Part shown: positions 1-6,307 of the stretch, one piece after another
Layout of the letters: each line of letters starts with the position of its first letter
Numbering within the stretch: position 1 is the stretch's first letter
Assembly: GCA_043721775.1 (NCBI GenBank)
Contig: JAYSQA010000261.1
Span: forward strand, 1 to 6,406
Origin: Stagnihabitans sp043721775
GTDB taxonomy: Bacteria; Pseudomonadota; Alphaproteobacteria; Rhodobacterales; Rhodobacteraceae
Reading direction: 5' to 3'
DNA length: 6,406 nucleotides
Program-made: the position numbers and the translations under genes
Notes under the pieces: model-generated
Database searches by the model: none
What the model was told of the DNA's origin: nothing
Seen by the model: the letters and a program-made list of their open reading frames with translations, nothing else

Positions 1-2
1 CG

Positions 3-74
3 ATCAAACTGAAGCGCGCCGGGTGGAGTGATGCGTTTCTTCTCAGCCTTCTCAATCAGTTAGCCAACCCTTAG
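3..74 (+). CDS. C-terminal fragment of an unidentified gene (enters from the left edge)
   Basis: One plus-strand frame is open from base 3 to a TAG at 72-74 and would encode about 23 residues beginning IKLKRAGWSDAFL and ending LLNQLANP. The composition (Lys/Arg-rich start, then an amphipathic leucine-rich helix) looks like the tail of a real protein, and a stop followed by a short non-coding gap fits a gene end. I do not recognise the family; a transposase tail is possible but unsupported. The opposite strand is also open here (IEKAEKKRITPPGALQFD) but has no usable start codon, so I prefer the plus reading. Confidence 0.35.
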   Translation: MKLKRAGWSDAFLLSLLNQLANP

Positions 75-129
75 GCCAAACGCGATTGCCCTGCGGCCAC
101 GCGATCAACACCGGATTTCTCATGCAGCG

Positions 130-446
130 TCATGCCGACGCACCTCGCTGCACAAAGCCGAGGAAGGCCGCGCGGTCGTGGGGGCCGAGGGCTGCGAAAC
201 AGGCCAGGATATAGGCCTTCAGCTCATCCCGACATGCCAGCGCCGCCCAAGCCTTCGCCTCATCCATCAGCCCCAGAAATGGAGCGCCAGGCATCCCGGC
301 CCGAAGATCCTCAAGCGCCGCCGACATGATCACCAAGGCGTCTTGCGGGTGGCAATCGCCAATCGCCAGGCAAAGCGCGGTCGCAGCATCAGCCGCGGGT
401 TTCAGGTGGGCAGGGCCAGTAAACCGGATGTTATCAAGTTCACCAT
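130..446 (-). CDS. Small hypothetical protein, start probably displaced by a 1-nt frameshift
   Basis: The minus frame ending in TGA at 130-132 is open all the way back to about 570. From about 430 downward it reads like a folded, helical, Ala/Leu-rich protein: NIRFTGPAHLKPAADAA, then DALVIMSAALEDLRAGMP, then DEAKAWAALACRDELKAYILACFAALGPHDRAAFLGFVQRGASA. No ATG or GTG lies in this frame; the first usable start is TTG at 336, which would discard clearly protein-like sequence. An ATG at 446-444 followed by GTG AAC sits one base out of frame. Adding one base near 436-443 would give a protein of about 105 residues starting MVN-LDNIRFTG. A weak GGGA lies just upstream of that ATG, and a possible promoter (TTGCAA at 520-515, 18 bp, CAAAAT at 496-491) lies further up. 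Family unknown. Either the gene is recently broken or the sequence has an indel error. Confidence 0.5.
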
Positions 447-580
447 GCGTTCCCGAATTGTCTTGCCAACCATTTTTGGGGAATGCATTGATTTTGAACG
501 GAATGCTTTCGTCTTTGCAATCCGGTACGTAACCTCTCCGCCAACTCGCCGCCTCAAGGTTTGGAAGTCATAGCGCCAGT

Positions 581-604
581 CGCAGGGCATGGCAAGGCCC
601 TGCG
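581..604 (-). terminator. GC-rich hairpin downstream of the cupin gene
   Basis: CGCAGGGC at 581-588 pairs perfectly with GCCCTGCG at 597-604 around an 8-nt loop. It lies about 20 bases past the stop of the minus-strand cupin gene, where a terminator would be expected. No clear U-run follows on either strand, so intrinsic termination is uncertain; it could equally protect the 3' end or be chance. Confidence 0.35.
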
Positions 605-624
605 GCACGACGTTTCCCCTGCTC

Positions 625-987
625 TCAGTCCAGACTGAACTCTGGCCCTGCGATGTGCACCGCCAGAAGGCAGCCGTTCGGGGTGTATGAGTTGTGTTCG
701 GACCCGTCGCGGTAGAACACCAGATCGCCGGCCTTCAGAATGGTGCCATCGGGCTCGTGCAACTCGCCTTCAAGGATCAGGAATTGTTCGTGGCCGTTGT
801 GGCGGTGGCCAAGCGTCGTCATGCCGGCGGGCATGCGGTAGACGTGAAAGCCGGTGCCCAGGGGCTGATCAGTGTCCAGTTGCAGGACCGCGTCGCCAAG
901 GGCCGTGCCATCGGGATAGACGAAGGGCACAAAGGCCGCGGTGTGGATATTGGCAACCTTGCGGTCGCTTTCGGTGATGTCGCGCAT
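625..987 (-). CDS. Small single-domain cupin protein
   Basis: A 120-residue protein consisting of one cupin beta-barrel. Motif 1 is complete: G60, H61 and H63 (HxH), E67, then six residues to G74, matching G(X)5HXH(X)3-4E(X)6G. Motif 2 is G87, G95 and H98, giving the usual 3-His/1-Glu metal site (H61, H63, E67, H98); its conserved proline is Arg93 and the final Asn is replaced. Small cupins of this kind occur as dioxygenases, isomerases and sensor domains such as the C-terminal ChrR domain, so the reaction cannot be read from sequence. No signal peptide or membrane segment, so it is cytoplasmic. The ATG at 987-985 is preceded by AAGAG at a short spacing. It is divergent from the DUF1349 gene and not part of the transport operon. 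The frame is intact with no lesion seen. Confidence 0.85.
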   Translation of the reverse strand: MRDITESDRKVANIHTAAFVPFVYPDGTALGDAVLQLDTDQPLGTGFHVYRMPAGMTTLGHRHNGHEQFLILEGELHEPDGTILKAGDLVFYRDGSEHNSYTPNGCLLAVHIAGPEFSLD

Positions 988-1174
988 GAGGGCTCTTTCT
1001 GGCAGTCTGGGCGCTTGCCATGTGGGGTGAGGATGGTCTGTTTGGGTGGCTAAGATAAGTCGGGACGGCAGGTCATTGTCCGAAACGAAACTCCGGCAAG
1101 CTGGGCAATCGGACCGCTATAGGGATATCGACGTTGATCCGACGCCCGTCAGCGGTCATTCTGGCATTACCCTT

Positions 1175-1179
1175 GGGAG
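1175..1179 (+). promoter_or_regulatory. Ribosome binding site fixing the DUF1349 start
   Basis: GGGAG lies 7 nt before the ATG at 1187. The reading frame extends back to 1046, but the upstream 47 codons have no such site and encode low-quality, non-conserved-looking sequence, so this site decides the start. Confidence 0.65.
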
Positions 1180-1186
1180 ATTTCTG

Positions 1187-1768
1187 ATGTGGCCTGACAG
1201 CATGACATGGTTCAATCCGCCCGCCTTGGTGACCCGCGATGCGCGGTCGATGCAGGTGGTGACGGGCGACAAGGGCGATTTCTGGCGCGACACCTACTAC
1301 GGCTTTCGCCATGACGACGGCCACGCCTGTCTTGCCCCAACCGAAGGAGAGTTCTCTGTCGAAGTGGTGTTTTCCGCCGACTATCAGGCGCAATACGATC
1401 AGGCGGGCCTGATGATCCGTGCCGATGCGGCGCATTGGATCAAGGCGGGGGTCGAGTATGTGGGCGGCAGGCCCTATTTGGCCACCGTCGTCACGGTGGG
1501 CAAATCGGATTGGTCGCAGATGCCTTTGGAGGGGTTCTCGGGCCAACTTGGCCTGCGGATATCCAGGGTGGGCGATGCGGTCTGGGTGCAGTACCGGTTG
1601 GATCAGGCCCGGCTGGATCAGCATTGGGTGATGTTCCGGCTGGCGTATTTCCCGCCCGATCTGGCCGTACAGGCTGGCCCCGCAACCTGCTCGCCCTCGC
1701 GCGCCGGGCTGGCGGTGAAGTTTACCGAGTTCTACCTCGGCCCGCCCCGGTCGCGGCAGGCGTACTGA
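1187..1768 (+). CDS. DUF1349 / concanavalin-like family protein (COG3506 type)
   Basis: A 193-residue protein matching the DUF1349 family ('regulation of enolase 1', concanavalin A-like beta-sandwich). Recognisable landmarks in order: TGDKGDFWRDTYYGF (residues 26-40), HACLAPTEGEFSVEVVFSAD (46-65), YDQAGLMIRADAAHWIKAGVEY (70-91), the VVT..SDWS strand (101-110), RISRVGDAVWVQY (124-136) and MFRLAYFPP (149-157). Length is normal for the family. The fold resembles glycan-binding lectins, but bacterial members have no firmly established reaction. No signal peptide is seen. The start at 1187 is chosen over 1046 because of its Shine-Dalgarno site and because family members begin near the W-x-N-P segment (W8). 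The gene ends 19 bases from the convergent stop of the lyase-like gene. It appears intact. Confidence 0.85.
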   Translation: MWPDSMTWFNPPALVTRDARSMQVVTGDKGDFWRDTYYGFRHDDGHACLAPTEGEFSVEVVFSADYQAQYDQAGLMIRADAAHWIKAGVEYVGGRPYLATVVTVGKSDWSQMPLEGFSGQLGLRISRVGDAVWVQYRLDQARLDQHWVMFRLAYFPPDLAVQAGPATCSPSRAGLAVKFTEFYLGPPRSRQAY

Positions 1769-1773
1769 GATTG

Positions 1774-1796
1774 CTTGGTTTATGGAGTTAACCAAG
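1774..1796. terminator. Hairpin between convergent gene ends
   Basis: CTTGGTT at 1774-1780 pairs with AACCAAG at 1790-1796 across a 9-nt loop, between the plus-strand DUF1349 stop and the minus-strand lyase-like stop. It includes the last two codons and the TAA of the lyase-like gene. Its position suits a bidirectional terminator, but the 7-bp stem is not GC-rich and neither side has a strong T-run. Confidence 0.35.
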
Positions 1797-2630
1797 ACGC
1801 AACGCCTCCAGTTCGGCCCAATCCTCGGCGGGGATGACCACCGCCGCCTCTGTCACATCTGCCGTCCAGCCGAACAGGGCAAGGAAGGGCACCGGCCCCA
1901 CCTTGGTCATATGGGGCCGGTGCGGGTCGTTCCAGACCGGCATATGGGCAGGTTTCACGATCAGGGGCGTAGCGGGCCCGAAACGCCAGCCGTGCGGGCC
2001 GGTCAGGGGGGCATAAAGCTCGGGGGCGGCGTGATGGTGGTCGCGGTACAAAAGGTGCGGGGCGATCAGGAAGATGCCAAGGTCAAAGTCCTTGGCCGGA
2101 ATGGTGGCAGTCTCGCCGATCAGCGAGGCATAGGCTTGGCCATTGGCGAAAGCCTCGCCGATGTCCGCGATGGGGTAGGAATCGTAAGGATGCCACGTCA
2201 GGTACGGCGCTGCTGCGGCAATCGCCTGCGCCAGCGCCAGATGGGTTTGCGCCAAAGCCGCCAAAGCATCGCCCAAGTGGGCCGCGATCACGGCATTTGG
2301 TCGCGGCAATAGCGTTACGGGGCCACCCCGCCACTGGTTCAGCCTGACGCGCACCTCTGCGACACCGGGGCCGGGCAGGGTGGCAAGGTAGCGGTCGGCC
2401 TCCTCGATCAGACGGCGGAAGATATCCTCGCCAGTGGCAGGGTCTGCCACCGCGCCAAGGCCCGGTTCGGCCAGCATCGGCTCGGGGTCCTGCCCATCCA
2501 AAGCCGAGGCGATGCGGTAAATCTCCAGCACCTGCGGGCTGATCTTTCCCGACTGGTACAGGTCCATCGCCGCAGCATAGCGCGCCCGGCCCGAGCCTTT
2601 GGCGCCGAGGGGAAGGGAGATATTGCTCAT
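1788..2630 (-). CDS. DMSP-lyase-family (DddQ-like) cupin metalloprotein
   Basis: A 280-residue protein whose C-terminal half matches the dimethylsulfoniopropionate lyase family. The metal-site signature is YRDHHHAAPELY: Y195, H198, H200, E204, Y206, with H237 (or H240) in NDPHRPHM as the last ligand. The spacing Y-x2-H-x-H-x3-E-x-Y, with a His about 33 residues later, corresponds closely to the DddQ residues described for zinc binding and catalysis (Tyr120, His123, His125, Glu129, Tyr131, His163). DddQ cleaves DMSP to acrylate and dimethyl sulfide; many relatives have unknown substrates, so the reaction here is unproven. The protein is longer than characterised DddQ (about 190-200 aa), mostly through an N-terminal extension of about 75 residues. 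Its ATG overlaps the permease stop (ATGA), implying translational coupling. It is the last gene of the operon and the only one fully open and apparently full length. Confidence 0.75.
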   Translation of the reverse strand: MSNISLPLGAKGSGRARYAAAMDLYQSGKISPQVLEIYRIASALDGQDPEPMLAEPGLGAVADPATGEDIFRRLIEEADRYLATLPGPGVAEVRVRLNQWRGGPVTLLPRPNAVIAAHLGDALAALAQTHLALAQAIAAAAPYLTWHPYDSYPIADIGEAFANGQAYASLIGETATIPAKDFDLGIFLIAPHLLYRDHHHAAPELYAPLTGPHGWRFGPATPLIVKPAHMPVWNDPHRPHMTKVGPVPFLALFGWTADVTEAAVVIPAEDWAELEALRLG

Positions 2631-3142
2631 TCGTTCGCCCTGTAAGCCATGCGCCTGTCCCTTTCGCGCTTGATCTCTGCCCGGTTCATCAACACGCCGG
2701 CCGCCAGCACGCAAACCCCCACCGTCAGCACGATCAGGGTGGCCAAAGCGTTGATGTCCGGCGTGACGCCAAGTTTAACCTTCGACCAGATCAGGATCGG
2801 CAGCGTCGTCGTTCCCGGCCCGGTGATGAAGTTGGTGATCACCACATCATCCATCGAAATGGTGAAGGCCAGCAACCACCCCGACATGATGGCGGGCGAT
2901 ATCACCGGCAGCGTCATATCCTTCATCACCTGCCAAGGGCGACTGCCAAGGTCCATCGCCGCCTCTTCAATCGCCCGGTCGGCGGACAGCATCCGGCTTT
3001 GAACAATGGTCGTGACGAACACCATGGAAAAGGTGATATGCGCCAAGGTCACCGTGGTGAACCCGCGCGAGGCTGGCCAGCCGACATACGGCAGCCCGAT
3101 GATCATGTCAGACCAGCCGCGACGGTTGAACCAACGCCCCAT
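2627..3142 (-). CDS. Remnant ABC permease: PotB N-terminus fused to PotC C-terminal half
   Basis: Only 171 residues, against about 260-285 for a PotB or PotC permease. From GWPASRGFTTVTLAHITFSM (21-40) onward it is a good PotC/PotI-type inner-membrane permease: the EAA loop EEAAMDLGSRPW...LPVISPAI (59-85), which docks on the ATPase, then SMDDVVITNF and transmembrane helices near 83-96 and 134-152. The first 20 residues (MGRWFNRRG...MIIGLPYV) instead resemble the start of a PotB subunit: they have their own GGAG site, begin 3 nt after the ATPase stop, and carry the typical basic N-terminus followed by GLPY. The simplest reading is an in-frame deletion joining early potB to mid potC near 3085, removing several membrane helices and one whole subunit. 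The product is unlikely to transport. The stop overlaps the next gene by 4 bp. Confidence 0.75.
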   Translation of the reverse strand: MGRWFNRRGWSDMIIGLPYVGWPASRGFTTVTLAHITFSMVFVTTIVQSRMLSADRAIEEAAMDLGSRPWQVMKDMTLPVISPAIMSGWLLAFTISMDDVVITNFITGPGTTTLPILIWSKVKLGVTPDINALATLIVLTVGVCVLAAGVLMNRAEIKRERDRRMAYRANE

Positions 3143-3145
3143 CGC

Positions 3146-4236
3146 CTACTCCGTCAACAAGATAGCAGAGGCGGGGGCAAAGGTCAGCCAGACCTTGTCA
3201 TACCAATCGGCCAGCCGCTGATCCTCGGCCCCAGGATCGGCGTTGACGGCGTGCACGGATACCAACTGGCCCGAAGGCAGGGCGATGCGGTAAAGACTGT
3301 CCTTGCCGAAATAGGCCAGATTCTTCACCTCACCGGCGATGATATTCAAGCCCTCCATGGGCTCGCGGTGAATGGTGATCTTCTCGGGCCGCAGCGCCAC
3401 CGACAGGCTTTGCCCCACCTCCAGCCCCGGCACCACCCGCGCCTGCACCTGCTGGCCCAAGGCGGGCACAACCACCGTGATCACATCGGCAATCGAGGCG
3501 ACTTTCGCCTCCCACGCATTGATCGACCCCAGGAAATTCGCCACGAAGCGCGAGTTGGGGAATTCGCAGGCCGACCCCGGCTTGCCGACCTGCCTGACCA
3601 CGCCATACTCCATCACGGCGATGCGGTCCGACAGGGTCATAGCCTCTTCCTGATCATGGGTGACGACGATGAAGGTAACGCCGGTGCGTTCCTGAATGGA
3701 CATCAATTCAAACTGCGTATGTTCGCGCAGTTTCTTGTCCAAAGCCGCCAAAGGCTCGTCAAGCAATAATAATTTCGGTTGCCGGGCCAAGGCGCGGGCC
3801 AAGGCCACCCGCTGGCGCTGGCCACCGGAGATCTGGTGCGGCTTCCTTGTCGCAAACGGCGTCAGTTGCACCAGGTCAAGCATCGCGCGGACCCGGTCCT
3901 GCCGCTTCATAGCTGTCATCTTCTCATGCTTCAGCCCGTAGCCCACGTTCTTTTCCACCGACATATGCGGGAACAGGGCGTAGCTTTGGAACATCATATG
4001 GACGGGCCTTTCCCACGGCGGCACCACGCCCATATCCACCCCGTCAATGAAGATCCTCCCCGAAGTTGGCACCCGAACCCCGCCAGCATCCGCAGAAGCG
4101 TGGTCTTGCCACAACCCGACCCACCTAAAAGCGAGAATATCTCGCCCTTGGCCACCTCAAGGCTGACGTTCTTGACGGCCTGAAACGTCCCGAAAAACTT
4201 CGAGACGCCCTCGATGCGAACCAGCGGTTCGGTCAC
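3146..4236 (-). pseudogene. potA: PotA-type ABC transporter ATPase, frameshifted
   Basis: Energises import of polyamine- or betaine-like solutes at the inner membrane. The N-terminal piece (GTG start at 4236, 1 nt after the binding-protein stop) has KFFGTFQAVKNVSLEV and the Walker A GGSGCGKTT (39-47 region), then reaches LLRMLAGF. After that the matching sequence continues in another frame: VPTSGRIFIDGVDM, Q-loop MMFQSYALFPH, signature ISGGQRQRVALARALA, Walker B LLLLDEP, H-loop VTHDQEEAM, and a C-terminal TOBE-like domain around GEVKNLAYFGKDSLYRI. The break lies at the short G-run read from 4074-4072; one extra G there restores a protein of about 363 residues, normal for PotA. As written, translation from 4236 ends after 80 residues without signature or Walker B, so no active ATPase is made. 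A homopolymer sequencing error is the main alternative. Confidence 0.85.
3149..3152 (-). promoter_or_regulatory. Ribosome binding site of the permease remnant
   Basis: GGAG lies 6 nt before the ATG at 3142, overlapping the last codon of the ATPase gene. It supports 3142 as the original start of the first permease gene (potB position) rather than a chance ATG inside potC. Confidence 0.6.
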
Positions 4237-4237
4237 T

Positions 4238-5338
4238 TCAACCTGCCTTGATTTCGGCCCAGGCCCGGGTCAGGTAGCGTTCCTGCTCTTCGGTCTGGGG
4301 TTTCGGAGTGTACATGCGCTTCAAGGTTTCAGCGTCGGGATAAATCGCCGGGTCGCCGGAAATTGCGGGGTCAACCAGCGCCGTGGCGGCCTTGTTGGCA
4401 TTGGCATAGCCGGTGGCGTCAGAGCATTTGGCAATCACCTCGGGCCGCAGCATGTAGTCAAGGAACTCGTAAGCGTTGTCGACATTCTGCGCATCCGTTG
4501 GCAAGCACCACAGGTCAATCCAGGCCGGAACCCCGGTCTTGGGCACGAAATACTTCAGGTTCAGATCAATCCCGGCATCCTTGGCGCGCGCCTTGGCCAC
4601 CCCGTAATCGCCTGACCAGGTATTTGCCGCGCACAGTTCCTTGTTGGGCAAGGCTGTCAGGTAATTTGAATTGTCGAAGGTCGAGACATATTGCCGGATC
4701 GGCTTGAACGCTGCGACCATCTTCGCATAATCATCCGGCCCGGCAGTGTCCGGGCTGATCCGCAGCATCGACAGCACCATGAAGCCGATGTCCGTCGGGC
4801 TATCCAGCAGCGAAATCCCGCAATCGGCCAGTTTGGCGGCATTCTCGGGTTTGAAAATCACATCCATCGAGGACAGGTCCACACCCGGAAGACGCTGTTG
4901 CACCATATCCATGTTGTAGGTGAACCCGACCGAGCCCCACATATATGGCACACCGTATTGATTGCCGGGATCAAACCCATCGACAATCTTCAGGATGGCC
5001 GGGTCAAGATTGCCATAGTTCTTGAACTTGGTGTGGTCGAGTTTCTGATATATCCCCGCCTTGATGAACTGCGGCAGCGCCATGCCGGAATGGATCACCA
5101 GATCATAGCCGGTTGACCCCGCCAGCATCTTGGCCTGCATTTCCTCGGCAGAGACATAAAGGTCATAGACCGCGCTGATCCCGGTTTCGCTTTGGAAGTC
5201 GTCAATCGTCGTCTCGCCGACATAATCGGACCAGTTGTAGATGTTGAGGTTGCCCGAACTGGCATAAGACGGCCTGACCCAAGGGGTGGCCAAGCCTGCG
5301 CCAAGGCCAGCCAGAAGTCGGCGGCGTGTTAGTGATAT
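4238..5338 (-). CDS. PotF/PotD-like periplasmic solute-binding protein, ATG start mutated to ATA
   Basis: The binding protein of the ABC importer, about 366 residues, similar in length to PotF. The sequence begins (M)SLTRRRLLAGLGAGLA, a Tat-type signal with the TRRRLL motif and probable cleavage near SYA-SSG (24-29). The mature part follows PotF closely: LNIYNWSDYVGETTIDDF, AGSTGYDLV, PYMWGSVGFTYN, FKPENAAKLADCGISLLDSP, W241-S-G-D244, PAWIDLWCLP (271-280) and YANANKAAT (311-319). Some ligand-pocket positions are kept (N35-W-S-D38, W241, D244, D275), while the PotF Glu after DAP is D183 and the Phe in AWFD is I274, so the ligand may not be putrescine. The codon at the natural start (5338-5336) is ATA, 6 nt after a strong GGGGAG. 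The first standard start in frame is TTG at 5293, which would lose the signal peptide. Otherwise intact. Confidence 0.85.
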   Translation of the reverse strand: MSLTRRRLLAGLGAGLATPWVRPSYASSGNLNIYNWSDYVGETTIDDFQSETGISAVYDLYVSAEEMQAKMLAGSTGYDLVIHSGMALPQFIKAGIYQKLDHTKFKNYGNLDPAILKIVDGFDPGNQYGVPYMWGSVGFTYNMDMVQQRLPGVDLSSMDVIFKPENAAKLADCGISLLDSPTDIGFMVLSMLRISPDTAGPDDYAKMVAAFKPIRQYVSTFDNSNYLTALPNKELCAANTWSGDYGVAKARAKDAGIDLNLKYFVPKTGVPAWIDLWCLPTDAQNVDNAYEFLDYMLRPEVIAKCSDATGYANANKAATALVDPAISGDPAIYPDAETLKRMYTPKPQTEEQERYLTRAWAEIKAG

Positions 5339-5344
5339 GACAGT

Positions 5345-5350
5345 CTCCCC
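5345..5350 (-). promoter_or_regulatory. Ribosome binding site in front of an ATA codon
   Basis: GGGGAG followed by 6 nt and then ATA TCA CTA ACA CGC CGC CGA. The site and the signal peptide right behind it show where translation of the binding protein used to begin, and that the start codon has changed from the expected ATG by one base. Confidence 0.7.
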
Positions 5351-5572
5351 GTTGGTTGGCCTTTGGCCTCATTTTGTCCAAGCCTGCGATATCGCGCCAC
5401 CGCTGCCAAGCATTTCCTTGTTGATCCCGGCGATTTGCTGTTCTGGCGGGGCATTGGGCAACGTCATGACCGGCAGAAGGCTGCGCAAGGCGTCGTGGTG
5501 GCGGCGCACGCCGTATTCAAGGTCGGACAGGTGGAAGCCTTCATAGGCGGAAGACTTCATCGACTCGTTCGA

Positions 5573-5575
5573 TCA
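5573..5575 (-). other. Nonsense codon (probable TGG to TGA) in the Rieske gene
   Basis: In the C-terminal frame, QQLSI is followed by TGA and then SNESMKSSAYEG. Related oxygenases normally read SIW-SNES here, so a single G-to-A change in a Trp codon explains the stop. Confidence 0.65.
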
Positions 5576-5655
5576 GATCGAAAGCTGCTGATCCTCGGCT
5601 GAGGTTTCGCGGTCAATCCGGTAGGCCAGATAGCGGGCAACGCGCTGCTGGCGGG

Positions 5656-5659
5656 TTTT
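5656..5659 (-). other. Frameshift site in the Rieske gene (A/T homopolymer)
   Basis: Four T on the plus strand (GAAAACC when read on the minus strand). Removing one A joins RRPQE to TRQQRVARYLAYRID in a continuous oxygenase frame; as written, the frame runs to a stop at 5615-5613. Confidence 0.6.
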
Positions 5660-6307
5660 CTTGCGGGCGGCGGTGCCGCCGCCCAGTCACCCGGGTCTTG
5701 CCGGGGCCGATGAGGATTTCCTGATAGAACTGAATGGCTTCCGGGGTGAAAGCAAACACCGCGTTGGGCCAAAGGCCATAATAGCTCCACGCCTTTTGCA
5801 GATGCGGCGGCAGATGGGGTGCCTCTGGCGACCATTTGATATAGTGTTTCACCGACCACAACCGCCCCGGCACATCGCCGAAATAGCCCAAAGACACCGC
5901 CAGCCCGCCGTCCAGCGTATGGTCCCGGTAGGCGCGGCCATACAGGTCCTGCAAACCCGGATGCGCCATCGGCACATGATAGCGCTCGTTGTCGACATCG
6001 CGCACCGATTTCCAGTTGACCGGCAAGTCAGTCGACCAGTTCGGCACATCCACCGGCAGCATGTTCGCCGCCTGATAGCCCGCAAAATCGCTGTCATAAG
6101 CGGCCAGCAGGGTGGCCACGGCAGCCTGCGGTCCGGGCGAAAACCGCAGGAAGACAAATCCGTTAAATACTTCCATTTCCATCTGTTGCAGCCCGAACTT
6201 CGCGCGGTCCATCGGCCCGAAACTATCGGGCACCGCAGCCCCGCGTAACGTGCCATCCAGATTATAAACCCAGCCATGAAACGGGCAGACCACCGCGCCC
6301 TTGCAAT

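Larger units (their letters stand above)
5369..6307 (-). pseudogene. Rieske non-heme iron oxygenase alpha subunit (GbcA-like), broken
   Basis: A Rieske oxygenase of the type that hydroxylates or demethylates small amines and aromatics using a partner reductase, none of which lies in the window. Visible parts: the second half of the Rieske site, CKGAVVCPFHGW, giving the CPFH pair (the first CxH pair is lost at the IS junction); the catalytic iron site DNERYHVPMAH with the two histidines five apart; then PNAVFAFTPEAIQFYQE and GKTRVTG. The C-terminal part is recognisable in another frame: QQRVARYLAYRIDRETSAED, then SNESMKSSAYEGFHLSDLEYGV, ending QAWTK. Three lesions: IS insertion at 6308; a +1 shift in the T-run at 5656-5659 (removing one base joins RRPQE to TRQQRVARY); and TGA at 5573-5575 where related proteins carry Trp before SNES. 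It was the first visible gene of the operon, 30 nt from the binding-protein start. Confidence 0.85.

Noticed and set aside
1046..1186. N-terminal extension of the DUF1349 protein from an ATG at 1046
   Set aside because: No ribosome site there, atypical composition, and a clear GGGAG before the ATG at 1187 gives a normal-length family member.
1073..1795. Long minus-strand open frame (about 240 codons) opposite the DUF1349 gene
   Set aside because: It is the antisense shadow of a well-supported family member; the translation is rich in Arg/Pro/His with no recognisable motif and no ribosome site.
1782..2312. Plus-strand open frame of about 176 codons across the lyase-like gene
   Set aside because: Antisense to the DddQ-like gene, whose metal-site motif is convincing; the plus translation is low-complexity and resembles no family.
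2631..2714. Upstream start (2714) for the lyase-like gene
   Set aside because: It would overlap the permease by 88 bases in another frame; the ATGA overlap at 2630-2627 is the usual coupled arrangement.
2999..3769. Plus-strand open frame of about 256 codons across the ATPase gene
   Set aside because: Antisense of a clear ABC ATPase; full of His/Arg/Gln repeats typical of shadow frames in GC-rich DNA.
5557..5859. Minus-strand open frame of 100 codons overlapping the Rieske C-terminal region
   Set aside because: It is the third frame and matches neither part of the oxygenase; the true continuation is the frame containing QQRVARYLAYRID and SNESMKSS.
5661..6248. Plus-strand open frame of about 195 codons across the Rieske gene
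   Set aside because: Antisense of conserved oxygenase sequence; no motif, no start signal.
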